A stretch of 64,000 nt of DNA from Delphinus delphis (GCF_949987515.2 NC_082703.1:10874680-10938679), one strand, 5' to 3'. Counted from the stretch's first letter, positions 37,124 through 48,525 are shown. Numbers and translations are program-made. The notes: generated by a model from the sequence alone, not told the origin.

Positions 37124-39077
37124 ATTGCCATTGCCAGTTACAGGAGCCAGTGGTTCACGAGTTCTGTTGCCACTGATTTCTCTTTACTTTAGTTGCTGAA
37201 GGACAGAAAACCAAGCCTGCAATTTAACGAAAGACTTCTTAGCATAAAAGGAAGCTCTTCAGCTCTGTCAATCACACAGGAGCCAAACTCAAGGCCAAGA
37301 GCCCTAACGTGAATTATATTCCTGACATACCAGTGTCTTCACCTTTGCTAACTATGTCTGTCTTCTTCCAGGACCGAGGAGATTAGTTAAGAAGGAGTAG
37401 TTATACACTTCCAATTGTGACCCATTCTTGGGGACAAAAGAAGATTACATTTCAGGAACTCTCCTTCCTAAACTACTGGTGGGGAGGGGTAGCAGTGGTG
37501 GTGAGCAAAGCAAAAGAAAAGAAAACCCAAACCGTGTTTTCTCCTAAGCCTCACGTCAATTGCCAAGGGTGAAAGGAGTTATTAATACAGTAGCATAGAT
37601 GCTTATCCATGTTCTTCCCAGGTTTTACATCCCCAGAAAACTTCCCTTCCACTTAGAAACAAAAGCCTGCCCATGTTTTGATGCCCAGATCTTCAAAGAT
37701 TGTAATATACTCTTGTGGGTTCCCACTACCCTTTACCAAACAGTGTAGTGTAACTTTACGAGTTGGAAACTCATCTCTGTTTCGGAATTCAGCACTTTCA
37801 CACACACCAAGAAGATCTGAGGGATAGTGCGTGTAGGGTGTCCAATGACTAGGGATAAGTTCCTGCCATTTGGGCCCATTAGCTGAAAAATGGGAACTTA
37901 GGACCATTTCCCTTCCTGTCTCACTTCCCTTAGAGCTTAACCACCTATTGGATAAATATGGCAGGTCCATTGGTCATTCCATTCCCCCTCCATTTGGCTT
38001 TTCTTTTAGGGGAGAAATAAATCTTTCTGTTCAGAGGATAAGCATTGCCTTGCGGTTTCCAGTCTAAGTTAAGCTACATTTGGAAGTTGGAAGTGACCCT
38101 CAGGCCAAGAGCCGCCGTGAACAAAGGATCTTGTTCACAAGCCCTGTGATGTGGCTGGGTCGTATTGCATTCTTCCTCACCCTGCGGTGGCAGTGAAGTT
38201 CAATGCCCATGTAGTAAAGATTTTACCCAGCAGGTGGGAGTAATTACACACAGCACATATTTCTAGGCAGCAACTTTCTTCCAAATTTATAATCCGAAAG
38301 AGCATAGTAGTAAATCCCACAATTTTTTTGAACCCTGAATTTGCTAACCCACTCTCCAATTCACAAAACATATATGGTCAGTCATAACTCAAGAGTCTTG
38401 AGTTTATCTCAGAACTCAAGTATGGCTGAAGAAGAGAGTAATTGGCAAATATTTCCCATGGAACGGAGACTTTTTATTACCATTTCTGTTACATGTTCTG
38501 TTTTATCTTTCAGTTACTTTTTTAAAATGCCATTTACCTGAGGTACTTCTGTTCTTAGAGAATTTTTTTCACACTTAACTTTTAGTCTGAAAATACAATG
38601 ATTTTTTCCCCATGACTTTTGCTGCGTTGTCGCTGTGCCCCTTAGCCAAATTTATATCTACGCTTATGAAATACTAACTCAACTGAATCCCGGGTGAAAC
38701 ACTTACACACTCTCTCACAAAATGGAGATGACCTTTCCATTCTCGTCTGGTCCAAATATTTCAGCAATCTTCAGGTATAGATTAGGTTGCCAACATGATG
38801 ACAGATGATATATTTTCTGAGATCCGATATTTCTTTCACATCCATTTAGAGACACATGCCTATAGTTTATAATGGCAAGTCTTGAAATTAGTAGCTTATG
38901 GAATATGCTTTGCACTGTGCTTCACTATGCAAAGTAAGGGTACAAGGGTATGCATATATATTTTACTTTAATCAATTCATCTTGTGGAGTGCAATGAACA
39001 GAATTATTTTTAACTTTACTGGTATGACTTTTGAACCAGTTCTGTCAGAGAGTGATTAAATGAGCACCAAATATGTT
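37124..39077. other. Unique sequence, no gene recognised
   Basis: About 1.95 kb without recognised repeats. A 105-aa minus-strand frame at 37653-37970 has no recognised relatives. Confidence 0.45.
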
Positions 39078-39475
39078 CCCTCTCCCTGAGCACAGAACCA
39101 AACTACATTTCCCAGCCTCCTTAAACCTAGGTGGGGGTCATGTGACTAATTCTGACCAATGGGATGAGAGCAGAAGGCCACTGTCACTTCCAAACCAAGG
39201 CAGTTAAGAATGTGTGTGTGTATGTGTGTGTTCATGTGCACTTGTGCTGTTTTGGACACTCTCATTCTGCCTACAATATTGGCTGTATATTGCCAGAGTG
39301 ACGCTGAAGCCAAGTGTCAAAGATGGAGGAGCCATCGTCCTCTGTTACAGCACAGGAGAAAAAGATCCCCAAGTCACCTCTTAGGGGAGTAACCCAACCA
39401 AGAACAACTGTGCTGGAATCTAAGTCCGTAAGATGTAAGTTTTTACTGTATTAAAACACTAAGAGTTGTTTTCTT
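39078..39475 (+). mobile_element. Probable old LTR with a TG-rich insertion
   Basis: AACTACATTTCCCAGCCTCC, GTCATGTGACTAATTCTGAC and CAATGGGATGAGAGCAGAAG in this order recall a common old mammalian LTR, ending with a TTAAAACACTAAGAGTTGTT-like tail. A short TG/TATG tract lies at 39211-39230. I recognise the pattern but not the exact subfamily. Confidence 0.5.
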
Positions 39476-40631
39476 CTTTTAAGCAGCAGTTGTCACGCCC
39501 CAACTAAATCATAAAAATAATAGTGTTCTTTTTTTCCAAGTTTGCATGTACTAGTACACCAACAAAATGCCTATACATAAAATGCGTTACGTGGCATACT
39601 ATTTTTGATATAAATAATACAGTTTTTCATTTGAGGATGATCTAATATTACATATCTCCCATACTTAATTTTATAATTTCAGGTTCACGAGTCACTCTTT
39701 TATTATATACATGAGGCAATATATAAGCAATATTGCCAGCTGGTACTACAACCTTTTCTGTCCTTAACTGATTCAGTGAGTCTCTGCCTAAGACTTTCTG
39801 ATGTCTTTTGTTTTCTTATTCAGAATTTGCAATTATAATTTATCTAATGATTTACCAATTTTAAGTCATATCAGCTATTTGATTAGACATATAATAATTG
39901 TTTTAACCCTTTCTAAGGAAACAATGCTTGATGAGGAAATGAGGGGTAGAACAGAGGAGAACTCAGAACTCCAGAAATTCTGGTCCAGGGGACCATGAGA
40001 TGAAGTATATTTACATTTACTCTCTTCAGTCTTACTTTATGCTAAGAAACTAAAGACCTGGAATGCTAACTTCCCCCCTCTGATGATGCTTAAAGACATC
40101 AATATGGCTCAATAAAAGGAAACAAAGTGTGGATTTAATTATCTTTGGCTATATTTTAGGGTTTATCATTTGCAGCCACAACTTTCTCTATCTGTAAAGT
40201 GGGCATCATGTAACATATCCATTTTCAAGGTGAGTAAAGAACAACCTTAAGACACAAGGCATTAATATACTAAAATACAGGTATTCAAGTCCATAGAGTT
40301 TTTTTTTTTTAAAGGCTTTTCTACAGGACTTTAGAAATCACCACTCAGAGAACTAAGAGAAGAATCTATCTAACTGGATTAGTGTTTGTGAATGGAAATG
40401 CTCTATAAAATCTACAAAATGTCTGGCATGTTTTAATCTAGTTTTAATATATTTTAATAATATGGACATAAGAAATTTAATTACAGCCAAAAGCTGGCAA
40501 CCGAAAGAGGCATCTCCAAGTATTTTTGCCTTAGCACCAACCCAGACATAGGGCCTTGCCTCCAAATATTTGAGTGTGTGTATATACACATCTAAAGACA
40601 TCCTGAACATGATGCTATCCTATTTCACTTA
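39476..40631. other. AT-rich unique sequence
   Basis: About 1.15 kb with a T run at 40300-40310; nothing recognised. Confidence 0.5.
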
Positions 40632-40890
40632 ATGGTTAAGAGCGTGGGCTCTGGAGTCAGGCTGAGTTCAAATCCCAGCCCCACAGTTACCACTGGTATG
40701 ACCTTGAGCATGTTTCCTAACACCACTGACTCAGTTTCCTCATACCACTGACTCAGTTTCCTCATCTGAAGAATGAGGATAAAAATAATGATTTGTCTCA
40801 TGAGTGGCTGTGAGAGTGAATTATCTCTGGGGAAGCCTTAGCACACTTCCTGGTCATACAGCAAGTGCTCAGCAAACATTAGCTGTATCT
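40632..40890 (+). repeat. MIR SINE with a 22-bp internal tandem duplication
   Basis: Near full-length MIR: TAATGGTTAAGAGCGTGGGC, GTTCAAATCCCAGCCCCACA, ACTCAGTTTCCTCATCTGAA and a 3' end near 40888. The 22-bp unit from 40722-40743 is repeated without change at 40744-40765, so the conserved CTCAGTTTCCTCAT core occurs twice. Confidence 0.92.
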
Positions 40891-41112
40891 TTATTACCCT
40901 TCAACTGCATATTTGAATTGGTCATATTCTTAGTCCCTTAGAGTGAATCCAGCTTGCCCATGGAAGCCGAGGCCCGAATAACACATTCTGTGGGTATCTG
41001 TCTTTGCCTTGAGAATTCTTCCAGCCCACCCTTCCTTATCCCACTCTCTCTCCAACTTGGCTTCCACAAGATGCCTCCTAGGAGAAGAAACATACACTCT
41101 TCCTTATACTTC

Positions 41113-41960
41113 TTTTTTTTTTTTTTAAGTTTGTACTTCTTAATTTTTATTTATTTATTTTATAGAAATATAGTTGATTTACAATATTAGTTTCAGATGT
41201 ACAGTATTATATTAGTTTTAGGTGTGCTACATAGTGATTCAGTGTTTTTCTAGATTATACTCTATTCAAAGCTATTATAAAATATTGGCTATATTCCCTG
41301 TGCTGTACATTACACCCTTGTGTCTTATTTATTTTATACATAGTAGTCTGTACCTTTTAATCCTCCACCCCTATCTTGCCCCCTCCCTCCTTCCTTCCCC
41401 CCACTGGTAACTAATTTGTTCTCTATATCTTTAAGTCTGTTTCTATTTTGTTATATTCATTTGTTTCAATTTTTAGATTCCACATATAAATGATAACATA
41501 CAGTATTTGTCTTTCTCTCCCTGACTTATTTCACTAAGCATAAAACCCTCCAGGTCCATCCATGTTGTTGCAAATGACAAAATTTCACTCTTTTTTATGG
41601 CTGTGTAGTACTCCTTTGTGTATATTTACCACATCTTCTTTATCCATTCATCTGTTGGTGGACACTTAGGTTGCTTCCATATCTTGGCTATTATAAATAA
41701 TGCTGCTATGGGATTTCCCTGGTAGTCTAGTGGTAAGGATTCTGCGCTTTCACTGCAGAGACCTGGGTTCAATCCCTGGTTGGGGAACTGACATCCCACA
41801 AGCTGTGTGGTGTGGCCAAAAAAAAAAAAAAAAAAATGCAGCTGTGAACATTGGGGTGCATATATCTTTTCAAATTAGTGTTCTCATTTTCTTTGGATGT
41901 ATACCCAGGAGTGGAATTGCTGCATCATATGGTAGTTCTAGTTTTAGTCACTGAAATTTT
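41113..41960 (-). mobile_element. L1 3' end, reverse strand, split by a SINE
   Basis: Reverse complement of the L1 ORF2 tail and 3'UTR. Poly(T) starts at 41110-41126, then TAGTTGATTTACAATATTAG, and the ORF2-end segment ACCACATCTTCTTTATCCATTCATC read in reverse at about 41627-41651. It continues to about 41960 with the complement of the AGTTCTAGTTTTAG region. The short SINE at 41710-41837 interrupts it. Confidence 0.9.
41710..41837 (+). repeat. Short CHR-type SINE inside an L1
   Basis: Begins GGGATTTCCCTGGTAGTCTA, has the box-B region GGTTCAATCCC and ends in an 18-base poly(A). It is flanked by ATGCTGCTATG (41700-41710) and ATGCAGCTGTG (41837-41847), an 11-bp target duplication with two mismatches. 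It splits a reverse-strand L1 3' region. Confidence 0.9.
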
Positions 41961-42284
41961 TAAAGCCATGAATGTAATTTAGCAGGAACACTATCACAGG
42001 CAATCATTTTTCTTTTGTTGCTAAAGCTGTTGGATACGTGTTAGAGTGATTACTTTTTTGTCTGAGTGTATGACAGGAAAATAATGTTTAAATCAATATG
42101 TACATCAGAGTATCTCCACTAGCATTATTAATCTAGAAGGAAGTATTACACAGACAATAGTAAAAGAAAGGACATTTAGTCTATATTTTCAAATGGGACT
42201 TGATCATTTTAAAGCTGTTCACTGGCAAAATTTTTCACCAAGTTAGTATAGATTATATGCTACTTCATAAAAGATAGCAATAAA
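41961..42284. other. No recognised feature
   Basis: Unique AT-rich sequence between the split L1 and the SINE next to the SPIC retrocopy. Confidence 0.5.
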
Positions 42285-42296
42285 GAAGTTTGGGTT

Positions 42297-42495
42297 GTTT
42301 TTTTTTTTGCACGGGCCTCTCACTGTTGTGGCCTCTCCCATTGCGGAGCACAGGCTCTGGACGCGCAGGCTCAGCGGCCATGGCTCACAGGCCCAGCCGC
42401 TCCGCGGCATGTGGGATCCTCCCGGACTGGGGCACGAACCCGCGTCCCCTGCATCGGCAGGCGGACCCCCAACCACTGCGCCACCAGGGAAGCCC
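42297..42495 (-). repeat. CHR-2 type SINE beside the SPIC retrocopy
   Basis: A full-length tRNA-derived cetacean SINE in reverse orientation: poly(T) at 42298-42308, then the complement of the CHR-2 body, ending in the complement of the typical GGGCTTCCCTGGTGGC start. The 10-bp sequence GAAGTTTGGG at 42285-42294 and 42497-42506 is the target-site duplication. Translated stretches across it are by-products of the SINE and not genes. Confidence 0.93.
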
Positions 42496-42498
42496 TGA

Positions 42499-42602
42499 AG
42501 TTTGGGGTTTTTGTTTTGTTTTTCAGTATTTGCTTTCAGAGAAAAATCCTAAAACTTGTAGGGATTTCTGATGCCAGAAAATTTTGATATATAAGAGTAT
42601 AT
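42499..42602 (-). other. Probable 3'UTR and A-rich tail of the SPIC retrocopy
   Basis: Downstream of the SPIC retrocopy stop on the minus strand is about 70 nt of AT-rich sequence resembling a 3'UTR. It runs into an A-rich patch (minus-strand reading of 42505-42530) that could be the decayed poly(A) tail of the retroposed mRNA. No clear AATAAA is seen on the minus strand here. The patch ends at the target duplication of the next SINE, so the original end of the retrocopy is uncertain. Confidence 0.45.
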
Positions 42603-43355
42603 TTAGCAATCAGGGTGACTTAGATCATGGTAATTGGCGTATGTACAATTATAATTTGCATTCCAGTTATTTAAACTGAGATATCCTTGATCAGGTTGAA
42701 CATACTGTGAGTAGAAGGTCTCTTCTTCCAAGAAATAAGATGGAGACAGTCTTTGGAGAATGGCCTCACTGAACTGGTAAGTTAACTTTCTCCGGATTTT
42801 GATGACTCCCCAGTTCTTCCATAATTCCTCAGTGCTCTGGCCGTTTTCTGGTAAGTCATGGTCTTCCGGTTGCCTTTTCTTCTCCCCCAAAGTTGGGCAA
42901 GTTTTTCTTTGTTTTTTGATACAAACCGAAAGATGTCTTTGGTTTGATCTATCCACTGAATACAAGATGCCATCTCGGGATTACACAGGGATTCATGAAG
43001 GTATTGAAACAGTCGGAGCTTCTTCCTGCCTTTTGCTCCCTTTTGCTGGAGACGAGTAGGTTGCACCAGTCTTCAGGGATGTTCTGCAGAGACTGATGAA
43101 TATTTCCTTCAAAAGAGAGGTCCGCGGCACTGTTCTATACAAATATATTACTGTTCTCCAATTGTAGACCAGTTCCTCTGTGGGCAGCACACCATAGCTG
43201 CCGGAATTTCCTCTGACATGAGAACAGTGGTTGGTGAAAGCCAGGCAATGTTTGTAATTTGAGGAGTACTGAAGATCACCAGTTGAATGTTGCCTCAGTA
43301 CTTCAAAAGCATCTTCAAATGCTTGACCCAGCTTGTCATGTTCAACACAAGCCAT
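42603..43355 (-). pseudogene. SPIC: Processed pseudogene (retrocopy) of SPIC, an ETS transcription factor
   Basis: Read on the minus strand from an ATG at 43355, the three reading frames together match the Spi-C protein from end to end. It opens with [20 protein letters not shown], continues through an ETS DNA-binding domain (about 43030 to 42750, with [11 protein letters not shown] and the recognition-helix segment ARALRNY) and ends [10 protein letters not shown] before a stop at 42605-42603. There are no introns. Three indels break the frame: an extra 11 nt at 43135-43145, a 4-nt loss near 43064-43070 and a 1-nt loss near 42804-42808. The span is 753 nt. The 248-codon length I recall for human SPIC plus stop is 747 nt, and +11-4-1 accounts exactly for the difference. 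No in-frame stop is seen between the shifts. The recognition helix has Thr where I expect Met ([10 protein letters not shown]). Spi-C in its working form is a PU.1-related factor that controls red-pulp macrophage and iron-recycling genes. This copy cannot make that protein and no promoter is visible. Identity is secure; the start of any 5'UTR is not resolved. Confidence 0.93.
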
Positions 43356-45134
43356 GCTTCATTAACCAACTGACAATTCTGTCCATCAGAGGCCAATCTA
43401 ACATTTCCAGGCTCATATACTTCTTTACCTGCCCCATGATACTTCTTTGGGCATTTAATAATTCAGTGGAGAAAATGGATTCTTCTGTTGTGCTAGCTTT
43501 TTTTCAGAATATTTAAGGTGTTAGCCGAAATCACTGCTCTCCTGTTACTGCATTCCATTCCAACACATCATGAAAGAGTTGATCTCCAAAAATATATATT
43601 ACTGAATCATAATTGCAATACAGGGTGATTCATTCCATTATGATTATTAGCACTATTATATTAAGATTACTCAGATTAATTTCCCTCCTAACCATTGTAA
43701 TAATGTAAGCTTTTTTTGGCAAAGGACCTTATGTAATGTATTCAGTTATCCTAACTATCACACATATTCTATATTTTTCATCAACCAGGTATTTATTTTA
43801 AAAATACTGGGAATAATTTTAGAGGAAATCATTCTATTCCCAATTGCCACATACAGGCTGAATTTTTTTTTAACCAATCGACCTAGTTCAGAAGTTAAAG
43901 TTTATAGTTCTACACAATGCTGGCTAAGCTACTCGTTTTGCTGCTACTGATGAAAATGCTGATAAGTGAAGATCAATGCTGCTTTTACTGCTTATACAAC
44001 TCAAAAGTTGGTCCCAAGGAAGGCTTCTGTGTAGTGGCCATTGTTCTCCTCTCAATAGGTGTGAATGATGGCAGATGAAGTGACAACAGCTCCCTCTGGA
44101 CCATGGGTAAGCACCACTGACCCCTGCCCATCTCCTTTGCAGAAGGAGTGAATGTCTGTCTAGGGTGGTATGTCTTGGATGGATGGATTTCACAGTCAGG
44201 ATGGATGTGACAGAGCAGCTTTTTTCTGGGCTCAAACCTCAGTACTTGAATTGTGCTCTCGTCTTACCCACACCCTTAGCTCCCAACCATTCCAGCAGGG
44301 ATGGCCTCTCACGTCTCCTCTTTCCTGAGTCCATGATGTTAGCAATAACTGGAGTGTTTCTATGTAGATACCTAGGGAGGGGGGCAGAGATGGGGGTTTC
44401 TCTCTTACTGGCTTATCTTCTCTGAAGATCCACTCAGTGCGGTAAGTGTATGTGGTGGGGAAAGGGGAGGGGGGAGCAGGTGTTCCATCGTCTATTGGCC
44501 CATCTTATTCTCTTTTACTTAGGGACACACGTTTCATTCTGCTGGTCAGCTTGTGAAAATCAGTTTCCAGTGACGCCTGCTCGGTGATCTGTTTTGAGGT
44601 AAAGCACGTGTATCATCTGAACTGAACAAACAAGAGGAGAAAAATACAACTATATTTTCTTGGAGAAGAATTCCCATTGACAGGCTGACAGTTTCTTTAC
44701 CAATTTTTTTTTTAATCCCACTTGCTCATTTTTGGCAGGAAACATATGACATCCCCACGATGAATAAATACAGAGTCTAAGTGTACCCTGGGGATCAGAG
44801 CATCAGAAAGCCATTAACACCCCGAGGTCTGAACGGGTAACCCACTGAAACTGTAGCTGTAAGTTAGAAGGGGGCATGCAACAGGAGCTGTGGCCTTCAG
44901 AAGAGGAATTAGTTACTGCCAACCATGACCAGGTAAGGAGCATTCATGTGGAAATGAATGCCTAGGATTCTCTCCTTCCACCCTACAATCTCCCTTTGGG
45001 AAAACCCAACTTGAAGACAGAGGGCAAGGGAGTCTGTTGATGCCAGCATCCCAGGACACAGAGTTTGGGGGAGCCAGGCGGACAGTATATGAGAAAGAGC
45101 AAGTGGGGATCAGTCATCATGTAGACAGATCTTC
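43356..45134. other. Sequence upstream of the SPIC retrocopy, no gene recognised
   Basis: The first 50-100 bp may contain the 5'UTR of the retrocopied mRNA (minus strand), but I cannot fix the limit. The rest, including a 103-aa minus-strand frame at 43924-44235, shows no recognised family. Confidence 0.45.
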
Positions 45135-45147
45135 AAGAAACAAGCCA

Positions 45148-45527
45148 GGGGCTTCCCTGGTGGTCCAGTGGTATAGAATCCTCCTTCCAATGCAGGGGAC
45201 GCGGGTTCCATCCCTGGTCGGGGAACTAAGATCCCACATGCCGCAGGACAACTAAGCCCGTGCGCCACAACTACCAAGCTCGTGCACCTCAACGAGAGAG
45301 CCGTGCGCTGAAAACTACAGAGCCCACGCGCCCTGGAGCCTGTGCCAGGGCTCCAACAACTAGAGAAGGAAAACCCCGCACACCACAACTAGAGAGAAGT
45401 CCGCATGCCGCAACGAAAGATCCCGCATGCCTCAACGAAGATGCTGCATGACGCAGCTAAGCCCTGACACAGCCAAATAAAGAAATAAATAAATGAGAAA
45501 AATTTGAAAAAGATAAAAAAGAAAGAA
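45148..45527 (+). repeat. Long-form CHR-type SINE with expanded body
   Basis: A SINE of about 380 bp starting GGGGCTTCCCTGGTGGTCCA with repeated ACAACTA/AACGA-type units in its body and an A-rich tail (45475-45527). The 13-bp sequence AAGAAACAAGCCA is exactly repeated at 45135-45147 and 45528-45540 as target duplication, despite visible divergence of the body. Confidence 0.93.
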
Positions 45528-45540
45528 AAGAAACAAGCCA

Positions 45541-46004
45541 CACACACTCCCCTGTTCAAACTATAATTAACTTTCAAAGCACAGTTCAAACATAGCCTCT
45601 TGGGAGCTTTCCCTGGTAACTCCAGTTTTTACTGATTTCCCTCTTGTTTGAATTTATAGCACTTAAAGCTTGTCTTGGTATTTCTCTTTATACACATAAG
45701 GAAAGGGAGTTCGAACTTGACATCTGAAATACTTCGTTTTGCAGTATACTGAGGCTTGGTTAGAGGCTATATTGATGAACAGTTATTTTATATTTAAGAG
45801 TGTTGCTCCTTTAAAACATTAGTAACTCTGCATCTTAGCACTTTAAACAAAACTTCTGAACTTCCCAGCCCAGTGGGTGCTTCAATGTTCATCAGCTTCA
45901 TTCTCTGAACACTAATTTATTAATGGCCTCCTATAGTTGGTTCCAACCGTGAATGTGAAGAAGTGAGGATATAGCCCTTGATCTCAGGAGCTTCTATTCT
46001 TTCT
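45541..46004. other. No recognised feature
   Basis: Unique sequence between the complex SINE and the L2. Confidence 0.5.
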
Positions 46005-46529
46005 TTCCATTCATGAATTTACTCATTTGTCCAACAACATTTTAGTGTGTACCTGTTATGCCCCAAACACTGTGCTAGGCACTGCAGTTCCAATGGTGAC
46101 AGGAAGACAGACCTGGCGTCATGGAACTTGCAACCTAATGAGGGAGCAGGTATCCAAAAACAATTTTAAAAGCATCACAGGAGCGAGTGGAAAACTGCAA
46201 CTGTGATGACTGCAAGAAAAACAAGGCTATGGAGAGCCATGAGGACAAATAACAGAGGGAACTGACTTAGGGAAGTGAGAGAAGGCTTCCCTGAGGACAG
46301 GGTCATTAATGTGAATGCAGACGAGTAAGAGTTAACTAGATGACTGCTAGGGGGCACTTTATAACCACAGGGAACAGCAAAGCCTGTCTCCAAAGAGAGG
46401 ATGGCAAGGAAGGGGACCTAAGGAGGCAACAGTGGGTTAGGCGGATACAGTAGGAGACTGGGAACAGAGGCAAGGGCCAGGAACTGCCTGCCGGGGAAGT
46501 TCTGGTAAGGATCCCAATCTTCATATCAA
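46005..46529 (-). repeat. L2 LINE 3' region, reverse (left part)
   Basis: TTACTCATTTGTCCAACAAC, CAAACACTGTGCTAGGCACT, CATGGAACTTGCAACCTAAT, GAAGGCTTCCCTGAGGACAG and CACAGGGAACAGCAAAGCCT run in the order of the L2 complement. An L1 tail begins directly after. Confidence 0.85.
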
Positions 46530-46768
46530 GAGTCGTAAAGTTTGGGATTAACAGATACACACTACTATATATAAAGTAGATAAACAACAAGGACTTCCTG
46601 TAGAGCACAGGGAACTACATTCAATATCTTATAATAACCTATAATGGAAAAGCCTGAAAAATATATACGTTATAGCATTATGTTTTTTATATATATAAAT
46701 GAATCACTTTGCTGAACACCTGAAACGAACACAACTTTGTAAATCAACTACATTTTTTAAAAATAGAG
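46530..46768 (+). mobile_element. L1 3' tail inserted in an antisense L2
   Basis: Shares CAACAAGGACTTCCTGTAGA, CACAGGGAACTACATTCAAT and CACCTGAAACGAACACAACT with the other L1 tails, ending in an A-rich run at 46752-46770. Antisense L2-like sequence lies on both sides, so this L1 appears to have landed inside it. Confidence 0.85.
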
Positions 46769-46919
46769 GAAAAAAACATAGCTCATGCATATATAACTTT
46801 ATAACACAGTTATAAACTCTTCACTCAACAAAATTTTTTTTCCATACAGCAGTCTAGTGATGAAATGAAAAACCTGAATTCTTTCCAATAAAAACATGTG
46901 CAACTGAATATTATAAAAA

Positions 46920-47175
46920 AAAAAAAGTAGTAGTGAAAAGCCATTGGGGGGTTTGGGCAGTGGACCAGGACATAGTGGGAGAAAGAAGGAGAAGTGGATG
47001 AATTTGAACGACGTGGGGGAGATAAGATCAATAAGGCCTTGGTGAATCATTGGATATAAGGAAATAAGAAATATACAGTGAGAAAGTATCTATCTAAAAT
47101 GGGTGAGAAGCTAGTCACTGAGATAGGAAATGCTAGGATAGGACCAGATATGACAGGAGGGGGAGAACACAGTGA
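46920..47175 (-). repeat. Possible continuation of the same antisense L2
   Basis: GAAGGAGAAGTGGATGAATT, AGGCCTTGGTGAATCATTGG and GCTAGTCACTGAGATAGGAA look like the next part of the antisense L2 after the inserted L1 tail. A run of 13 A residues precedes it at 46913-46925. Confidence 0.5.
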
Positions 47176-48296
47176 CATACTATGTGCTATACCATAGTAC
47201 TACAAGGGTTATAACAGCTTACATAAGAAGATGTGGAAGAAGCCAAGAGGGGTGAGAATCGTGGTCAGTACAGTGTTTTTACAGCAAAGGATACTGCCCA
47301 GTGGTATGACCACTGTCTTATTTAATAAGTCGCTAAAGCTAGAATATCTATAGATATAAAAGACTTAATGTGATTTCTAAAAACAGTCCATTTAATTCAA
47401 GATCATACTGTAGGTATAAGCTAGAAAAATATGGGAATGTGTTCCACTCCCTTTGCACTTGGAAAAATGGAGATTTACAGCAGTTAATAACGTGGTCAAT
47501 GTCATATACTCTTGAGTCAGCAGAAAAGTAAAGGGAGAAAAAAATAATCAAGTTTCAAAGAGCTGGAAGGAAATTTAGAGATCATTTGACCTAGCCCCTT
47601 CGTGGGCCAAGAGTACAAATTTTTGTCAAGGTTTGATAGGTAGCAACATAGGTGTAACTAGAACCCAGTTGTCCTGACTCTCAGTCCTGCACTGCTTTTT
47701 TCACTCCAGCACATAAACTGAGTTTCAAGCTAACGCTTCATTGCTCAAGCATTTGGCCTCTCCCAGTAGCGAAAGAATCCTATTTGAAAGTGGTGGATAG
47801 CAAAAAAGCATCATGGAGCAATTGAGGCCCAGCTATGCTAGGTGAAAACGTAGGCGGATGTGAACTTTGGCAAGTCCATGAGGACCACATATGAGAACAA
47901 TTACAACTCCCTGTGATCTCAATTTCTTCACCTATAAAATGCAATCGTTGTGAATAATTATGTTCTTCTTCTATGAAATTATGGTTCTATGTATGATTCT
48001 TCCAACATCTTAATACCCCGCTGGACTTGGGAAAATAACTCTACCTTTCATTGTTTGCAATATGTTTCCTGGTGAAAGGGAATATGTGCTGGTTTTTATC
48101 ATTGAACATATTTTCATGTTTAAACTCCAGAGAAAGTGAGAGGAAAGCATAAAACAGGAAGCATCTGTATTTTTAACTGGCAGAGCAAGTGGAATTTGAT
48201 GTGACTTCAATATTTTTCACTGCCTTGTATTCACAGATGGCTAGAATTCAAAAGTGCTTTACATAAGAAAATGGGTGGAAACTGGTAAGAAGACCT
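47176..48296. other. Mostly unique sequence
   Basis: Apart from the possible MIR-like fragment at 47560-47700, nothing recognised. Confidence 0.5.
47560..47700 (-). repeat. Possible MIR-like fragment, reverse
   Basis: GAGCTGGAAGGAAATTTAGA, GATCATTTGACCTAGCCCCT and CTAGAACCCAGTTGTCCTGA resemble the same diverged family as at 15.0 kb. Confidence 0.45.
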
Positions 48297-48525
48297 TGCA
48301 AAGAGAGGAAGGAAGGAAGGAGGGAAGGAAGAGAGAGGGAGGGAGGGAGGGAGGGAGGACAGAAGTCAACATGGGAGTGGGGAAGGAGGAAAGCAGGAAG
48401 ATTATGAATACCCCCAGGTATTACTAATCTACCACTGGAAGAAGAAATGGGAGGGCAAGGAAGGGAGAAGGAGGGGGAGGGGAACATCGAAGTGGAGGAA
48501 GAGGAGGGAAGGAGAGAGAGAAAGG
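48297..48525 (+). repeat. Polypurine-rich region with GGAA/GGGA repeats
   Basis: 48297-48361 is a nearly unbroken purine run of GGAA, then GGGA units. A second purine-rich block (48437-48485 and 48490-48528) follows after a mixed spacer. The complement gives Ser/Pro/Leu-rich chance frames. Such strand-asymmetric tracts can form triplex DNA. Confidence 0.85.

Noticed and set aside
43924..44235. 103-codon minus-strand frame upstream of the SPIC retrocopy
   Set aside because: Considered as an extra part of the retrocopy or another gene, but it does not resemble Spi-C and begins ~570 bp before its start codon.
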